Source: Bos javanicus (taxonomy: Eukaryota; Chordata; Mammalia; Artiodactyla; Bovidae). Taken from it: a stretch of 64,000 bases of DNA. This document shows positions 33,640 to 46,050 of the stretch, piece after piece (the stretch's first letter is position 1; each line of letters begins with the position of its first letter). Both the position numbers and the translations under genes were made by a program. Location: the NCBI RefSeq assembly GCF_032452875.1, contig NC_083868.1:119610312-119674311 (forward strand), written 5' to 3'. Under the pieces are notes generated by a model. It was not told the DNA's origin. It saw only the letters and a list, made by a program, of their open reading frames with translations, and searched no databases.

Positions 33640-36600
33640 TGTGTTTTTTTTTTCTTCCAGTTTCTCTTTTTTCCCTCAGTGTCAAGCCTATTGCTACATT
33701 TTCTTGATGCTGAACCCATGTTCATACCTCTCATACCCCTTTTTTCACTCTTTTATATTTGCCTCTTCTAATGTACTGAGTCTGATGGACTGGGTGACTA
33801 AGCTTATTTGTGTATAAAATAAGAATAAATATGTGGTTGCCACGTGATGACTTTGTAACATTTAGATTCTTCAAACTCTTTCTCAGATATATTCTTATAG
33901 TTGAGGCTGCTGGGTAAGTGACTTATGGAAGAGAGACATTGAATATTTTTGCAGAGTAAAATTTCATTTGAATCACAACTCCTGCTGAATGAAGTTGCCT
34001 CTTCTTGTTTCTGTTTTCATGCTTCTCCCTATGTTGAAGCTGGTTCAGTTCTTTCATATTTGCAAGAGTTATATTATCAGTTGGAATCCGATGCTTATGG
34101 CATATGTAAATAAATCCATATATAAATTTATTTAAAATTTATTATTGCACTGCACTCCAAACATTAGCATAATTGGAATGTGTACACACACACATATACA
34201 TATATATATATATATATATATAATGAAAAAGCAGAACTTGATACTGTAAACCCAATTACAGTCAACGGTGGCAGTTATTAAAAACAAATGTTTTAGAAGT
34301 ATCTATTTGAAACAGTTAACCAGAATTTAAACAATGTATATTTTTTAAGTGTAAAGCACTGATTTGAATGTGGCTTTGGTAAAAAAAAAGAAAGAAAAGA
34401 AATTAAAAGATAAATGATTGCATTTCTAGAACCAGATCATTTTTCACTGAAGAAAGAATGACTTCTAGATGTTACTTGTCAATTGAATTCCATGTAATTA
34501 GGGGAATATGCTTTCCCTTCTTGTAGTCATAGCTTTTCTACTTCTTTCTTTGCTAGTCAAATGCTGACATATTTCACATAATATATTTGCTCTTTGATGT
34601 GTAGTGCCATGAAAATTTGTCAGCTAACAGAATGTGTTTACTTTAGTTATGTATAATAGAATTAAGATGATACACTGCAAAAGACACTATTTATAAGGGA
34701 ATATATTACATATTTCATGTATTTAGCTGGATAACTACATCATTAACTTCATATTTATGCACATTCTTCTGTATTCCTCCTGAAGAGAGTCAATAGCTTG
34801 AGACTTGGCTCAACAGCTACTAACAAGCAAGTTTCCTGCAAGGATAAAAGCTACAAATAAAGCATCTTGTTTTACATTAAGTTACATTCAAATATCCATG
34901 TACTGTACCCTGTAATTAAGTCAAATATCAATTTTAATCACTGCATCCTTAGTACATAATTTCTGTAATGCAATTGCATCAGTATGCTATTGAGCAGCTA
35001 AAATGCCCTAGTTAAATAGAAATTTAACTGCTGGAAATTGAGACATAGAGAAAATCACGATACCTGCACTTAGGCAGTTAAGCTGAGAGATTTATGCTAG
35101 GGAAAGTGATGGTAGAGAGACTGGTTTAATTTGCATATTTAACAAATATTTTGTAAGGCCAATTTACAATGTCCCTATTAGTCTATGCCTGTGGTTTTGA
35201 AATAATGCTTCTGACTGTAACATGATTTAGAGAGTTGAAGACATTCCTTAAAAATAAGATACCCACTTATTGGCTAAAATATGTAGCCTAAAATTAAGTT
35301 TGAATGCTGTTATCCCAGAAGATAGCAGAGGTTAATTTGGGGGAAAAAAAGTATCTTCCATTTGTTAGCCTTCCAAGAAAAGTGTTTGACTGTGCATATC
35401 TTATTTAGACTACAGCTTGCAGCTCTTCAATTAGAAGCAATTTTAAGTGTCAGATTTAAAGTCTATACAACATCTCATATAACCATGGCAATTGTCTTGC
35501 ACATCATTTGGCAATAGCTTAACTCTGTTTAAGTCTAGAGGAAAATATTTTGAGTAGAAATAGAAGCTGCTAAATAACTAGTAGTGTCACCATATTTTCC
35601 TGATGTTGACACATCCACATATTAGAAAAAATGTCTAGCCATATCCTACATATTGCTAGGCTTTAAAATCTCTTGCTCCTTTCTTCAACGGGCTTGCTCA
35701 ACATTCACACTGGCATGGTTCCAAGAAATGGAAATCATCTATGAGATGTCATGTAGTTGATGATTCCAGAGTCTTGATGGAAAATTTACCATCAAAAAAA
35801 AAAAAAAGACAAAGTTTTGAAAATCCATGAATAATTCATCTGACTATTTAGCACAAAATGTTCAGCTGAAATACCCCAGCATTTTATTCACAAGTGCTAA
35901 AGCTACTCCTTTTTCCTATGAGAGAAGGGAAATAGTTGGCTGGGCATATCCTTCTTGTTGATGGTAGGATTCCTTTCAGAATACAACTTTGAAACTCCTG
36001 TTTAGATCAGGTTCATGCTCATTATTTTTAAATTATTGATTACTTGGAGGCCAAGCCATCCCAATCTGTGTCATAGATGCATAATTTATCTTGATATTTA
36101 AAAGCACGTGTATCTGAAGGCTTCTGGAACTTCAATCTGATGCCTAATGACAACACATTTTAAGCTATTTTATATTTTCAAAGTCTTGGCAAAAAGATAG
36201 GGCTTTCTGGTGCAGTGGTGGCCTCATGTGAGAGCTCAGTATCTTTCAATGTTCCCTTTATTTCTTTAAATTTTTATACTTTTCCTTTCCTTTTTGATTT
36301 GGTTCCCCCCCTTCCCCCGGCTTTCCAAAGTCCTTCACAACACTACTCTTCCTTTGGTTGTCTTTGTATTTTTTTTAAGACTCTGTTTCACAGGCATCTC
36401 CATGGTGCCTCACATATTTTCTTTGTATCTCTCTTCTTTATGTTCTTCTTTTATGCATTCTGCCTTCTTGGATTTCTGCTGCTTGAAGAAACCCTTTCAG
36501 CCATTTATTTCCTATTCATTGTCTTACTTTTCTTTGTAGTAAAACGCTGGTTAATTTATTATTGATCTGAATTTTGCCTCAAATGCTTCTCCTATTTGCT

Positions 36601-37165
36601 GTTCCACAGTGAAGAAAAGGAGGTAGAAAATGGTAAACTTCCTTTAACTGCTTTCATTGGAATGATAAAGTTTGATTTTAAAGCCAGAGGTGATTCATGC
36701 CTTCCTCTTCCCCAGAGGTCAAGTTAGCCAACACCATAATGAAGCCTCCACTTTCCCACTTCCTGGCTCTGAACCCTGACAATGGCAACTCCACACTTAG
36801 TTGCAAATGGACAGAAAATTCCAACTCAGCAGAGGGTCAAAAAGAAAAAGGGACCAAGAATTGCTGGAGAGATGGAAGGAGATATGTAAGCTCCTTCAAG
36901 GCATGAGGGACAGACACACACTTGTTGAAAACAAAAACACCCCGTGTTTCCACATTAAATGCCTTTTTACTTTTTGTCTCAACTGGTTTGAACCTTTCTT
37001 CTAAGGTAAGTCTTAAGTAATCTTTTCTTAGAATGTAATCATTCTTAGCTTCTTGGCCCTGGATTATGTAAATTTATAAGGAGTTATTATTGTAAATGTA
37101 CAATACAAATTGGAACCTGTGTTTAATTCCCCACCCCCCTGTTTTATAGGAATGCGACTGCTGAC
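33640..37165. other. Longest repeat-poor stretch
   Basis: About 3.5 kb without any recognisable young repeat. It holds a CA/TA microsatellite (34183-34222), A-runs at 34381 and 35793, and a TTTAATTTGCATAT octamer-like site near 35126-35140. Open frames at 36215-36565 and 36697-36906 look non-coding. It could harbour conserved regulatory DNA, but this cannot be shown from one sequence. Confidence 0.5.
34183..34222. repeat. (CA)n(TA)n microsatellite
   Basis: ACACACACACATATACATATAT followed by about nine TA units. Confidence 0.95.
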
Positions 37166-37168
37166 TAG

Positions 37169-37376
37169 AAGTTGTTGTTCAGTTGCTGTTGTGTCCGAGT
37201 CTTTGTGACCCTCTGGACTGTGGCCTGCCAGGGCCTCTGTCCATCGCATTTCCCAGGCAAGAATACTGGAGTGGATTACCATTTCCTTCTCCAAAGGATC
37301 TTCCCAACCCAGGGATTGAACCCAGATCTCCTGCTTGGCAGGTGGGTTCTTTACCACTGAACCACCAAGGAAGCCC
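37169..37376 (-). mobile_element. Bov-tA SINE
   Basis: Reverse copy with its head complement at the right (CCAAGGAAGCCC). The target site of the next BovB starts at the following base. Confidence 0.92.
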
Positions 37377-37855
37377 AAAGCCTTCCTTCAGTTCAGTTCA
37401 GCTCAATCGCTCAGTCGTGTCTGACTCATTGCAACCCCATGAATCGCAGGCCTCCCTGTCCATCACCAACTCCCGGAGTTCACTCAGACTCGTCCGTGAT
37501 GCCATCCATTCATCTCATCCTCTGTCATCCCCTTCTCCTCCTGCCCCCAATCCCTCCCAGCATCAGAGTCTTTTCCAATGAGTCAACTCTTCGCATGAGG
37601 TGGCCAAAGTACTGGAGTTTCAGCTTTAGCACCATTCCTTCCAAAGAACACCCAGGGCTGATCTCCTTTAGAATGGACTGGTTGGATCTCCTTGCAGTCC
37701 AAGGGACTCTCAAGAGTCTTCTCCAACACCACAGTTCAAAAGCATTACTTCTTCGGCGCTCAGCTTTCTTCACAGTCCAACTCTCACATCCATACATGAC
37801 CACTGGAAAAACCATAGCCTTGACTAAATGGACCTTTGTTGGCAAAGCCTTCCTT
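37377..37855 (-). mobile_element. BovB LINE 3' end with target-site duplication
   Basis: Antisense 455-bp BovB terminus (body about 37389-37843) with a GTTCAGTTCAG tail at the left. AAAGCCTTCCTT occurs at 37377-37388 and 37844-37855. Part of the right copy (CAAAG) could also be BovB sequence, so the duplication is 8-12 bp. The post-RT reading frame (minus strand, 37525-37860) is open and near consensus, which suggests a young copy. Confidence 0.95.
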
Positions 37856-38164
37856 AGCAACCTCCTAACCAGGCAAATTGGTCACTCACTTATTTGGTTC
37901 TTTGTATTCTGCACAGTTTTAACCACAGTCCATTGAACACCTGAGGTTGGAGTTGATACAAAATAGCAAAATAGGCATTTGTTATCTGCTGACTGAAGGA
38001 CAGGCATGGACTGTCTGGATGGATAGCTGATCACTGGCAGTTTCCTCAGCAGGCTAGCATCCTGGATTAAGTCCTATTCTTGTGCTTTTGTTTATGTATT
38101 CTTTCTGATTGGCCAGTGCTTTGAAGAGCTGAATAAAGTTAGAAGAGGAGGAAGGAAGGGGAAA

Positions 38165-38345
38165 TAACCAATATTTTTCAAGAATCAGCTGAGCAAGGCA
38201 CTGGGCTAAGCACTTGACATTCATTTGTTCATTTAACCTTATAATTACCCTTTGAGGCAGGTATTATTATTGATATTAGTCCCATATAAGAAACTAAGGC
38301 TCTCAGATTAATGAACTTTCAACTTGAGCGGAGACTGATTCAGTC
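38165..38345 (-). mobile_element. MIR SINE
   Basis: Complement of MIR with GGCACTGGGCTAAGCACTTGAC, TTTGAGGCAGGTATTATTATTG and AAACTAAGGCTCTCAGA. Confidence 0.82.
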
Positions 38346-38562
38346 CTTGTCACTGGACTGTAGATCTCAAGTTTCTAACTGTACCATCATGTCTTATCTA
38401 ATTAGCAAATGCAGATTTTTCAAATTCTTCAAGGCTAACTATTCCTTCATAGAGCATAATATCCCTGGATATTAGAGACGTTTCATCTTTTTTCCCTTTC
38501 TGTATAGAGTCTGATGAAGTCATCACATTGTATTTTATGTGACTATTTAGAAATCTTTCTCC

Positions 38563-38685
38563 TGTTCTTTTTTTTTTTTTTAGCTAGTTTCTTTTTTTAT
38601 TTTATTTTATTTTTAGACTTTACAATATTGTATTGGTTTTGCCAAACATTGAAATGAATCCGCCACAGGTATACATGTGTTCTTT
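38563..38685 (-). mobile_element. Very short L1 3' end (L1_BT-like)
   Basis: T-run, then the complement of the last about 90 bp of ruminant L1 (TTTACAATATTGTATTGG, CCACAGGTATACATG). TGTTCTTT occurs at 38563-38570 and 38678-38685 and may be the target duplication, although part of the right copy matches L1 itself. Confidence 0.8.
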
Positions 38686-39107
38686 GAAGGCATGGATGAT
38701 ATCATTTATCCCCAGTGCCTGGACATTTCTTGGGTTATAACTGAATACATAAATGAATGTTATTACTGTACACATTTTTTATCATACATACCATATGTTT
38801 TTAAATTATATATTTTAAAGTCTTTTTTTTATTCCTGGCTCTGATGATGTTAAAAATCACCCATTGAATAAATGGAAGAATAAGTAAGATGTAAAATACA
38901 TGGGTGGCTTATCCTAGCCTTGTCTGTCTGATTCCAACTCAAATTACAAGACTTGAGATATGCACCCTTCTCCCAATATATATATCCAGGTGTTACCCTA
39001 TCTGTCAGAAGGTAAGGCTTCTTGTTCAAGATTCAGTGCCCTGACGGTGGTTTTTCCCATGTTGTAACACCAATGTTTGCTTATAGGTCCCTGTCTACCA
39101 GTAGACT
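38686..39107. other. No supported feature
   Basis: About 420 bp of unassigned sequence. Confidence 0.55.
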
Positions 39108-39388
39108 AAAATCTGGAGCTGCTGCTGCTAAGTCACTTCAGTCGTGTCCGACTCTGGGAGACCCCATAGACGGCAGCCCACCAGGCTCCTATGTCCCTGG
39201 GATTCTCCATGCAAGAATACTGGAGTGGGTTGCCATTTCCTTCTCCAGTGCATGCATGCTAAGTCGCTTCAGCCATGTCCAACTCTGTGCAGCCCTATGG
39301 ACAGCAGCCCACCAGGCTACTCCGTCTACAGGATTCTCTAGGCAAGAATACTGGAGTGGGTTGCCATTTCCTTCTCCAAAATCTGGAG
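39108..39388 (-). mobile_element. Bov-A2-type dimeric SINE with target-site duplication
   Basis: Reverse dimer (body 39119-39377) of two Bov-A units, each ending GGGTTGCCATTTCCTTCTCC. A perfect 11-bp duplication, AAAATCTGGAG, lies at 39108-39118 and 39378-39388. Confidence 0.95.
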
Positions 39389-39543
39389 AACAATATCTTA
39401 TTCAACTGTGTTTCCTTGTTGTGTGGCATATATTTTAGCGTGTGGTCAGTGGTAAATAGTTTTTGATTGAATGGGTTATTTTGTATATTTATGAATGTAA
39501 AGGGGAATCCAAAAAGTTAACTGAGAGGATAAATTAAAGTTCT

Positions 39544-39680
39544 TCTTCTTCTTTTTTTATTTGGCTGTGCCAGGATCTTCAGTTGTGGCATGGAGGATCT
39601 AATTCCTTAACCAGGGATTGAACATGGACCCCTGAAATTGGGAGAGTAGAGTCTTAACATTGGGCCACCAGGGAAATCCC
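39544..39680 (-). mobile_element. CHR-2-type SINE
   Basis: Reverse CHR SINE. A T-rich tail complement is at the left, TGGCTGTGCCAGGATCTTCAG follows, and the head complement CCACCAGGGAAATCCC is at the right. Confidence 0.8.
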
Positions 39681-40404
39681 AAAGCTATTCTTTTCTTTTT
39701 CTCACACACAGTGTGTGTGTCTTGGGTATGGGGGGATTGCTTCCATTTTGGAAATAGTCAGTGCCGTTTAAAAATATACAGTAAAAACCATTTTAGGCCA
39801 ATAGTTGTAAAAATGCAACCCAGGGCTTCCAAAGCTTTCAGCAATAATATTCTTAAATTCCAGCAGATGGTGGTGGTGTTATGAAAACTTGAAATCCTTA
39901 GTTAGATAGAATAAAGCACTTTGCACCTATAAAAACTGTTTTGTTCCTCTCTCCTTGGAACAATAAAGAAGAAAGAGTATTCCCAGTAATTCTTTTCTCT
40001 ATAAGACTCAGGTAAGAAGTAAAACACTTTTTCTTTTTTTTTTTTAACAGTCAACGTTGATCCATGGTAGAAGGGTTTTTGCTGCTGTTCAGTCTCGAAG
40101 TCGAGGCTGACTCTTTGAGATCCCATGGACTATGGCAGGCCAAGCTCTTTTCATAATGGGTAATATATGTATATTTTGTTATTTTATGATATATATAAAA
40201 TTTTCTCTATTTGCTATGAACACTCCAATATATTATTGAAAAGGACTAATTGTTTTTAAAAATTAATATGTTTCTCAGGGTGAGATGTCAGTATTTACCT
40301 ATATTACCTTTAGATCAAATTATAAGTCACATTTCACCCTTATTTTCTTAGTCTGAACTCACAAATCCTAGTCCTAAATTATATTGTGTATTAAGTCCAG
40401 ATCA
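39681..40404. other. Mostly unassigned, with one SINE fragment
   Basis: A Bov-tA tail fragment in reverse orientation lies at about 40080-40150 (TTCAGTCTCGAAGTCGAGGC). A T-run is at 40037-40046. The remainder is AT-rich with no feature. Confidence 0.55.
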
Positions 40405-42497
40405 AAAACTTACTGCAAAATTCAGACTTTTAAAGAAAGTAGGGAAAACCACTAGTCCATTCAGGTATGACCTAAATCATCTGACCTAAATCAAATCCCT
40501 TACAATTACATAGTGGATGTGACATATAGATTCAAGGGATTAGATCTGATAGAGTGCCTGAAGAACTATGGATGGAGGTTTGTGACATTGTACAGGAGAC
40601 AGTGATCAAAACCATCCCTAAGAAAAAGAAATGAAAAAAGGCAAAATGGTTGCTAAGGAGGCCTTACAAATAGCTGAGAAAAAGAGAGAAGTGAAAGGCA
40701 AAGGAGAAAAGGAAAGATATACCCATCTGAATGTAGAGTTCCAGAGAATAGCAAGAAGAGACAAGAATGCCTTCCTAAGTGAACAATGAAAAGAAATAGA
40801 GGAAAACAATAGAAGGGAAAGACTAGCTATATCTCTTCAAGAAAATTAGAGATACCAAGGGAACATTTCATGCAAAGATGGATACAATAAAGGACAGAAA
40901 TGGTATGGACCTAACAGAAACAGAAGATATTAAGAAGAGGTAGCAAGACTACACAGAGGAATTATACAAAAAAGACCTTAATGACCCAGATAACCATGAT
41001 GGTGTGATCACTCACCTAGAGCCAGTTATCCTGGAGTGTGATGTCATGTAGTCCTTAGGAAACATTGCTAGGAACAAAGCTAGTGGACGTGATAGAATTC
41101 TAGCTGAACTATTTCAACTCCTCATATATGATGCTGTTACAGTGCTGCACTCAGTTTGCCAGCAAATTTGGAAAACAGCAGTGGCCACAGGACTGAAAAG
41201 GTCAGTTTTCATTCCAGTCCCAAAGAAAGGCAATGCCAAAGAATGTTCAAACTACTGCAAAATTCCACTCATTTCACATGCTAGCCAAGTAATGCTCAAA
41301 ATTCTCCAAGCTAGGCTGCAAAAATATGTGAACCAAGAACTTCCAGATGTTCAAGCTGGATTTAGAAAAGGCAGAAGAACCAGAGATCAAATTGCCAACA
41401 TCCGTTGGATCATAGAAAAGTCAAGAAAATTCCAGAAAATCATCTACTTCTACTTCATTGACTTTGCTAAAGCCTTTAACTGTGTGGATCACAACAAACT
41501 GTGGCAAATTCTGCAAGAAATGGGAATACCAGACCACCTTACCTGCCTTCTGCGGAACCAGTATGCAGGTCAAGAAGCAACAGTTAGAACCGGATATGGA
41601 ACAATGGACTAGTTCCAATTTGGGAAAGGAGTACATCAAGTCTGTATATTGTGTCCCTGCTTATTTAACTTCTATGCATAGTACATCATGAGAAATGCTG
41701 GGCTGGATGAAGCACAAGCTGGAATCAAGATTGCCAGGAGAAATTATAATAACTTCAGATATGCAGATGACACCACCCTTATGGCAGAAAATGAAGAGGA
41801 CTAAAGAACCTCTTGATGAAAGTGAAAAAGGAGAGTGAAAAAGCTAACTTAAAGCTCAACATTCAAAAAACTAAGATCATGGCATCTGGTCCCATCACTT
41901 CATGGCAAATAGATGGGGAAACAATGGAAACAGTGAAAGATTTTATTTTCTTGGGCTCCAAAATCATTGCAGATGGTGATTGCAGTCATGAAATTAAAAG
42001 ACGCTTTTTCCTTGGAAGATAAGCTATGACCAATCTAGACAGCATATTAAAAAGCAGAGACATTACTTTGGCAAAAAAGGTAAATGTAATCAAAGCTATG
42101 GTTTTTTTACTAGTCATGTATGTGTGTGAGGGCCGGGCCATAAAGAAGGCTGAACGCTGAAGAATTGATGCTTTTGAACTGTGGTGTTAGAGAAGACTCT
42201 TGAGCATCCCTTGGACTGCAAGGAGATCCAACCAATCAATCCTAAAGGAAATCAGTCCTGAATATTCATTGGAAGGACTGATGTTGAGGCTGAAGCTCCA
42301 GCTTTGGCCAGTTGATATGTAAAGCCAATTCATTGGAAAAGATCCTGATGCTGGGAAACATTGAAGGCATGAGGAGAAGGGCACAACAGAGGACAAGATT
42401 GTTGGATGGTATAATCAACTCAACATGTGTTTGAGGTGTGCTGTGGTCCATGGGGTTGCAAAGAGTCAGACACAATGCAGCAACTGAACAACAACAA
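40405..42497 (+). mobile_element. BovB LINE, 2.1 kb
   Basis: Starts at the end of the endonuclease region (complete endonuclease absent) and runs through reverse transcriptase to the 3' end, with an AACAACAAC tail. A small duplication of GACCTAAATCA occurs near 40469-40495. The best-preserved frame, 41142-41612, carries QAGFRKGRRTRDQI and the metal-binding block FIDFAKAF, then a stop just before the IGKG(V)RQG block. The YADD coding sequence survives near 41757 but in another frame. Multiple stops make it inactive. It is followed 165 bp later by another BovB in the same direction. Confidence 0.94.
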
Positions 42498-42660
42498 TTA
42501 TCTCCTGACTAGGTGGTGAAATGAGTAAATGTCAAAGATTGCAGAACATTTCAAAAAAGATTTTAAAATGTTTAGTTCTATGCAAGTGAGCAAGTTTTTT
42601 GTTTTGGACATTTGTTAATGCTTCCTAAAGTTAAGAAGTTTTTAATGAAACTATTAAACC

Positions 42661-45218
42661 ATTCAATATCACAGTAATCCAAGTCTATGTCCCAACCAGT
42701 AACGCTGAAGAAGCTGAAGTTGAACAGTTCTATGAAGACCTACAAGACCTTTTAGAACAAACACCCAAAAAAGATGTCCTTTTCATTATAGGGAACTGGA
42801 ATGCAAAAGTAGGAAGTCAAGAAACACCTGGAGTAATTTGCCTGTTAGAACAGGCAAATTTGGCCTTGGAATATGGAATGAAGCAGGGCAAAGACTAATA
42901 GAATTTTGCCAAGAAAATGCACTGATCATAACAAACACCGTCTTCCAACAACAGAAGAGAAGACTCTATACATGGACATCACCAGATGGTCAACACTGAA
43001 ATCAGATTGATTATATTGTTTTCAGCCGAAGATGGAGAAGCTCTATACAGTCAGCAAAAACAAGACCAGGAGCTGACTGTGGCTCAGACGATGAACTCCA
43101 TATTGCCAAATTCAGACTGAAATTGAAGAAAGTAGGGAAAACCACTAGACCATTCAGGTATGACCTAAATCAAATCTGTTATGATTATACAGTGGAAGTG
43201 AGAAATAGATTTAAGGGCCTGGATCTGATAGACAGAGTGCCTGATGAACTATGGAATGAGGTTCGTGACATTGTACAGGAGACAGGGATCAAGATCATTC
43301 CCATAGAAAAGAAATGCAAAAAAGCAAAATGGCTGTCTGGGGAGGTCTTACAAATAGCTGTGAAAAGAAGAGAAGCGAAAAGCAAAGGAGAAAAGGAAAG
43401 ATATAAACATCTGAATGCAGAGTTCCAAAGAATAGCAAGAAGAGATAAGAAAGCCTTCTTCAGCGATCAATGCAAAGAAATAGAGGAAAACAACAGAATG
43501 GGAAAGACTAGGGATCTCTTCAAGAACATCAGAGATACCAAAGGAACATTTCATGCAAAGATGAGCTCGATAAAGGACAGAAATGGTATGGACCTAAAAG
43601 AAGCAGAAGATATTAAGAAGAGATGGCAAGAATACACAGAAGAACTGTACAAAAAAGATCTTCACGACCCAGATAATCACGATGGTGTGATCACTGACCT
43701 AGAGCCAGACATCCTGGAATGTGAAGTCAAGTGGGCCTCAGAAAGCATCACTATGAACAAAGCTAGCGAAGGTGATGGAATTCCAGTGGAGCTAGTTCAA
43801 ATCCTGAAAGATGATGCTATGAAAGTGCTGCACTCAGTATGCCAGCAAATTTGGAAAATTCAGCAGTGGCCACAGGACTGGAAAAGGTCAGTTTTCATTC
43901 CAATCCCAAAGAAAGGCAATGCCAAAGAATGCTCAAACTACCGCACAATTGCAGTCATCTCACATGCTAGTAAAGTAATGCTCAAATTTCTCCAAGCCAG
44001 GCTTCAGCAATATGTGAACCGTGAATTCCTGATGTTCAAGCTGGTTTTAGAAAAGGCAGAGGAACCAGAGATCAAATTGCCAACATCCGCTGGATCAGAC
44101 AAAGCAAGAGAGTTCCAGAAAAACATCTATTTCTGCTTTATTGACTATGCCAAAGCCTTTAACTGTGTGGATCACAATAAACTGTGGAAAACTTTGAAAG
44201 AGATGGGAATACCAGACCACCTGATCTGCCCCTTGAGAAATTTGTATGCAGGTCAGGAAGCAACAGTTAGAACTGGGCATGGAACAACAGACTGGTTCCT
44301 AATAGGAAAAGGAGTTCGTCAAGGCTGTATATTGTCACCTTGTTTATTTAACTTATATGCAGAGTACATCATGAGAAACGCTGGGCTGGAAGAAACACAA
44401 GCTGGAATCAAGATTGCCGGGAGAAATATCAATCACCTCAGATATGCAGATGACACCACCCTTATGGCAGAAAGTGAAGAGGAACTCAAAAGGCTCTTGA
44501 TGAAAGTGAAAGTGGAGAGTGAAAAAGTTGGCTTAAAGCTCAACATTCAGAAAATGAAGATCATGGCATCCGGTCCCATCACTTCATGGGAAATAGATGG
44601 GGAAACAGTGAAAACATTGCCAGACTTTATTTTTGGGGGCTCCAAAATCACTGCAGATGGTGACTGCAGCCATGAAATTAAAAGACGCTTACTCCTTGGA
44701 AGGAAAGTTATGACCAACCTAGATAGCATATTCAAAAGCAGAGACATTACTTTGCCAACAAAGGTTCGTCTAGTCAAGGCTATGGTTTTTCCTGTGGTCA
44801 TGTATGGATGTTAGAGTTGGACTGTGAAGAAGGCTGAGCGCCAAAGAATTATGCTTTTGAACTGTGGTGTTGGAGAAGACTCTTGAGAGTCCCTTGGACT
44901 GCAAGGAGATCCAACCAGTCCATTCTGAAGGAGATCAGCCCTGGGATTTCTTTGGAAGGAATGATGCTAAAGCTGAAACTCCAGTACTTTGGCCACCTCA
45001 TGCTAAGAGTTGACTCATTGGAAAAGACTCTGATGCTGGGAGGGCTTGGGGGCAGGAGGAGAAGGGGACGACAGAGGATGAGATGGCTGGATGGCATCAC
45101 CAGCTCGATGGATGTGAGTCTGAGTGAACTCTGGGAGTTGTTGATGGACAGGGAGGCCTGGCGTGCTGCGATCATGGGGTCGCAAAGAGTCGGACATGAC
45201 TGAGTGACTGATCTGGTC
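42661..45218 (+). mobile_element. BovB LINE, 2.56 kb, longest copy in the window
   Basis: Contains the C-terminal half of the apurinic-type endonuclease, the whole reverse transcriptase and the 3' region. The N-terminal third of the endonuclease is missing. The endonuclease block expected as GDWNAKVG reads GNWNAKVG. A TGA at 42997-42999 lies in the QxxNQIDYI block where a CpG codon would be expected. From 43000 the frame is open for 604 codons to a TAG at 44812. It includes the metal-binding FIDYAKAF, IGKGVRQGCILSPCLFN and RYADDTTLM. A one-base deletion near 44850 shifts the remaining C-terminal frame (44883-45203). Tail ends with CTGAT/CTGGT units. It is non-functional but comparatively young. 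Confidence 0.95.
43000..44814 (+). pseudogene. BovB reverse transcriptase open frame, disabled
   Basis: A 604-codon frame without its own start codon, between an in-frame TGA (42997) and TAG (44812). The order is: end of endonuclease, linker with basic and acidic coiled-coil-like residues, RT finger region, palm with FIDYAKAFNCVDHN and RYADDTT, then thumb-like region to MYGC. The last block should continue into ESWTVKK but GAG has become TAG. A segment of about 25 codons (roughly 44023-44100) is read in the wrong frame because of two compensating deletions. The conserved FRKGRGTRDQ block is therefore absent from the product although its DNA is still there. Reverse transcription by this protein would not be expected. 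Confidence 0.9.
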
Positions 45219-45567
45219 TGAAATGATTTCTTGAAATGGTATGTTTCTGCTGTTGTAAACAAGAGAGATGATTAATTTCTTCTTAAATCTCTTTATGTGT
45301 TTCATGCTTGTCTTCAGTTAGTACACACATGCAGAGGGACACAAAATTCAGGCAGGATTGTAGGGAAATAAGGATTTTAAAATGAGATTGTTAAAGAAAA
45401 AGAAACTTTGCTTAAAGTATTTGTTTTAGTACTATTTTTTTTTGTTGTTGTTAAGGAAAAAAGATTCAAAAAAATTTACTACATTTCTAAAATGTAGTGT
45501 TTCCTATTTAAAATATTATTAATTGTTGTCAGGCTTAATGAATATTAAAATTTTGTATAAGTGACTT
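45219..45567. other. No supported feature
   Basis: About 350 bp of AT-rich unassigned DNA. Confidence 0.6.
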
Positions 45568-45791
45568 TTGGGCTTCCCTTGTGGCTTAGTGGTAAAGAAT
45601 CCACCTGACAACGCAGGAGACATATGAGACATGAGTTTGATCCCTGGGGTCAGGAAGTGTCCCTGAAGAGAGCAATGGCAAACACACTCCAGTAATGTTG
45701 CCTGGGAAATTTCATGAACAGAGGAGCCTGGTGGGCTACAGTTCATGGGGTCACAAAAAGGTCAGATACAACTTAGCAATTAAACATCAAC
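45568..45791 (+). mobile_element. Bov-tA SINE
   Basis: Forward copy from GGGCTTCCCTTGTGGC to the CAACTTAGCAATTAAAC tail. Confidence 0.9.
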
Positions 45792-45844
45792 CACATAGGT
45801 GATTTTAACATAATCTGGGGGCATAATTAAATGTATGTACATAT

Positions 45845-46050
45845 AGGCTAAGTCACTTCAGTCATGTCTGACTCTTTGTGACCCTCTGGACCATAGCCCG
45901 CCAATCTCCTCTATCAGATTCTCCATGCAAGAGTATTGGAGTGGGTTGCCATGCCCTCAAGAGGAATCTTCCCAACCCACGGATTGAACCTGTGTCTCTT
46001 ATGTCTCCTGCATTGGCAGGTGGTTTCTTCACTACCAGTGCTACCTGTCT
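45845..46050 (-). mobile_element. Bov-tA SINE
   Basis: Reverse copy whose right end touches the left arm of the inverted duplication starting at 46051. Confidence 0.88.

Noticed and set aside
36215..36565. 116-codon open frame rich in Phe and Leu
   Set aside because: It arises from pyrimidine-rich DNA, has no domain, no splice context and overlaps another open frame. Composition explains it.
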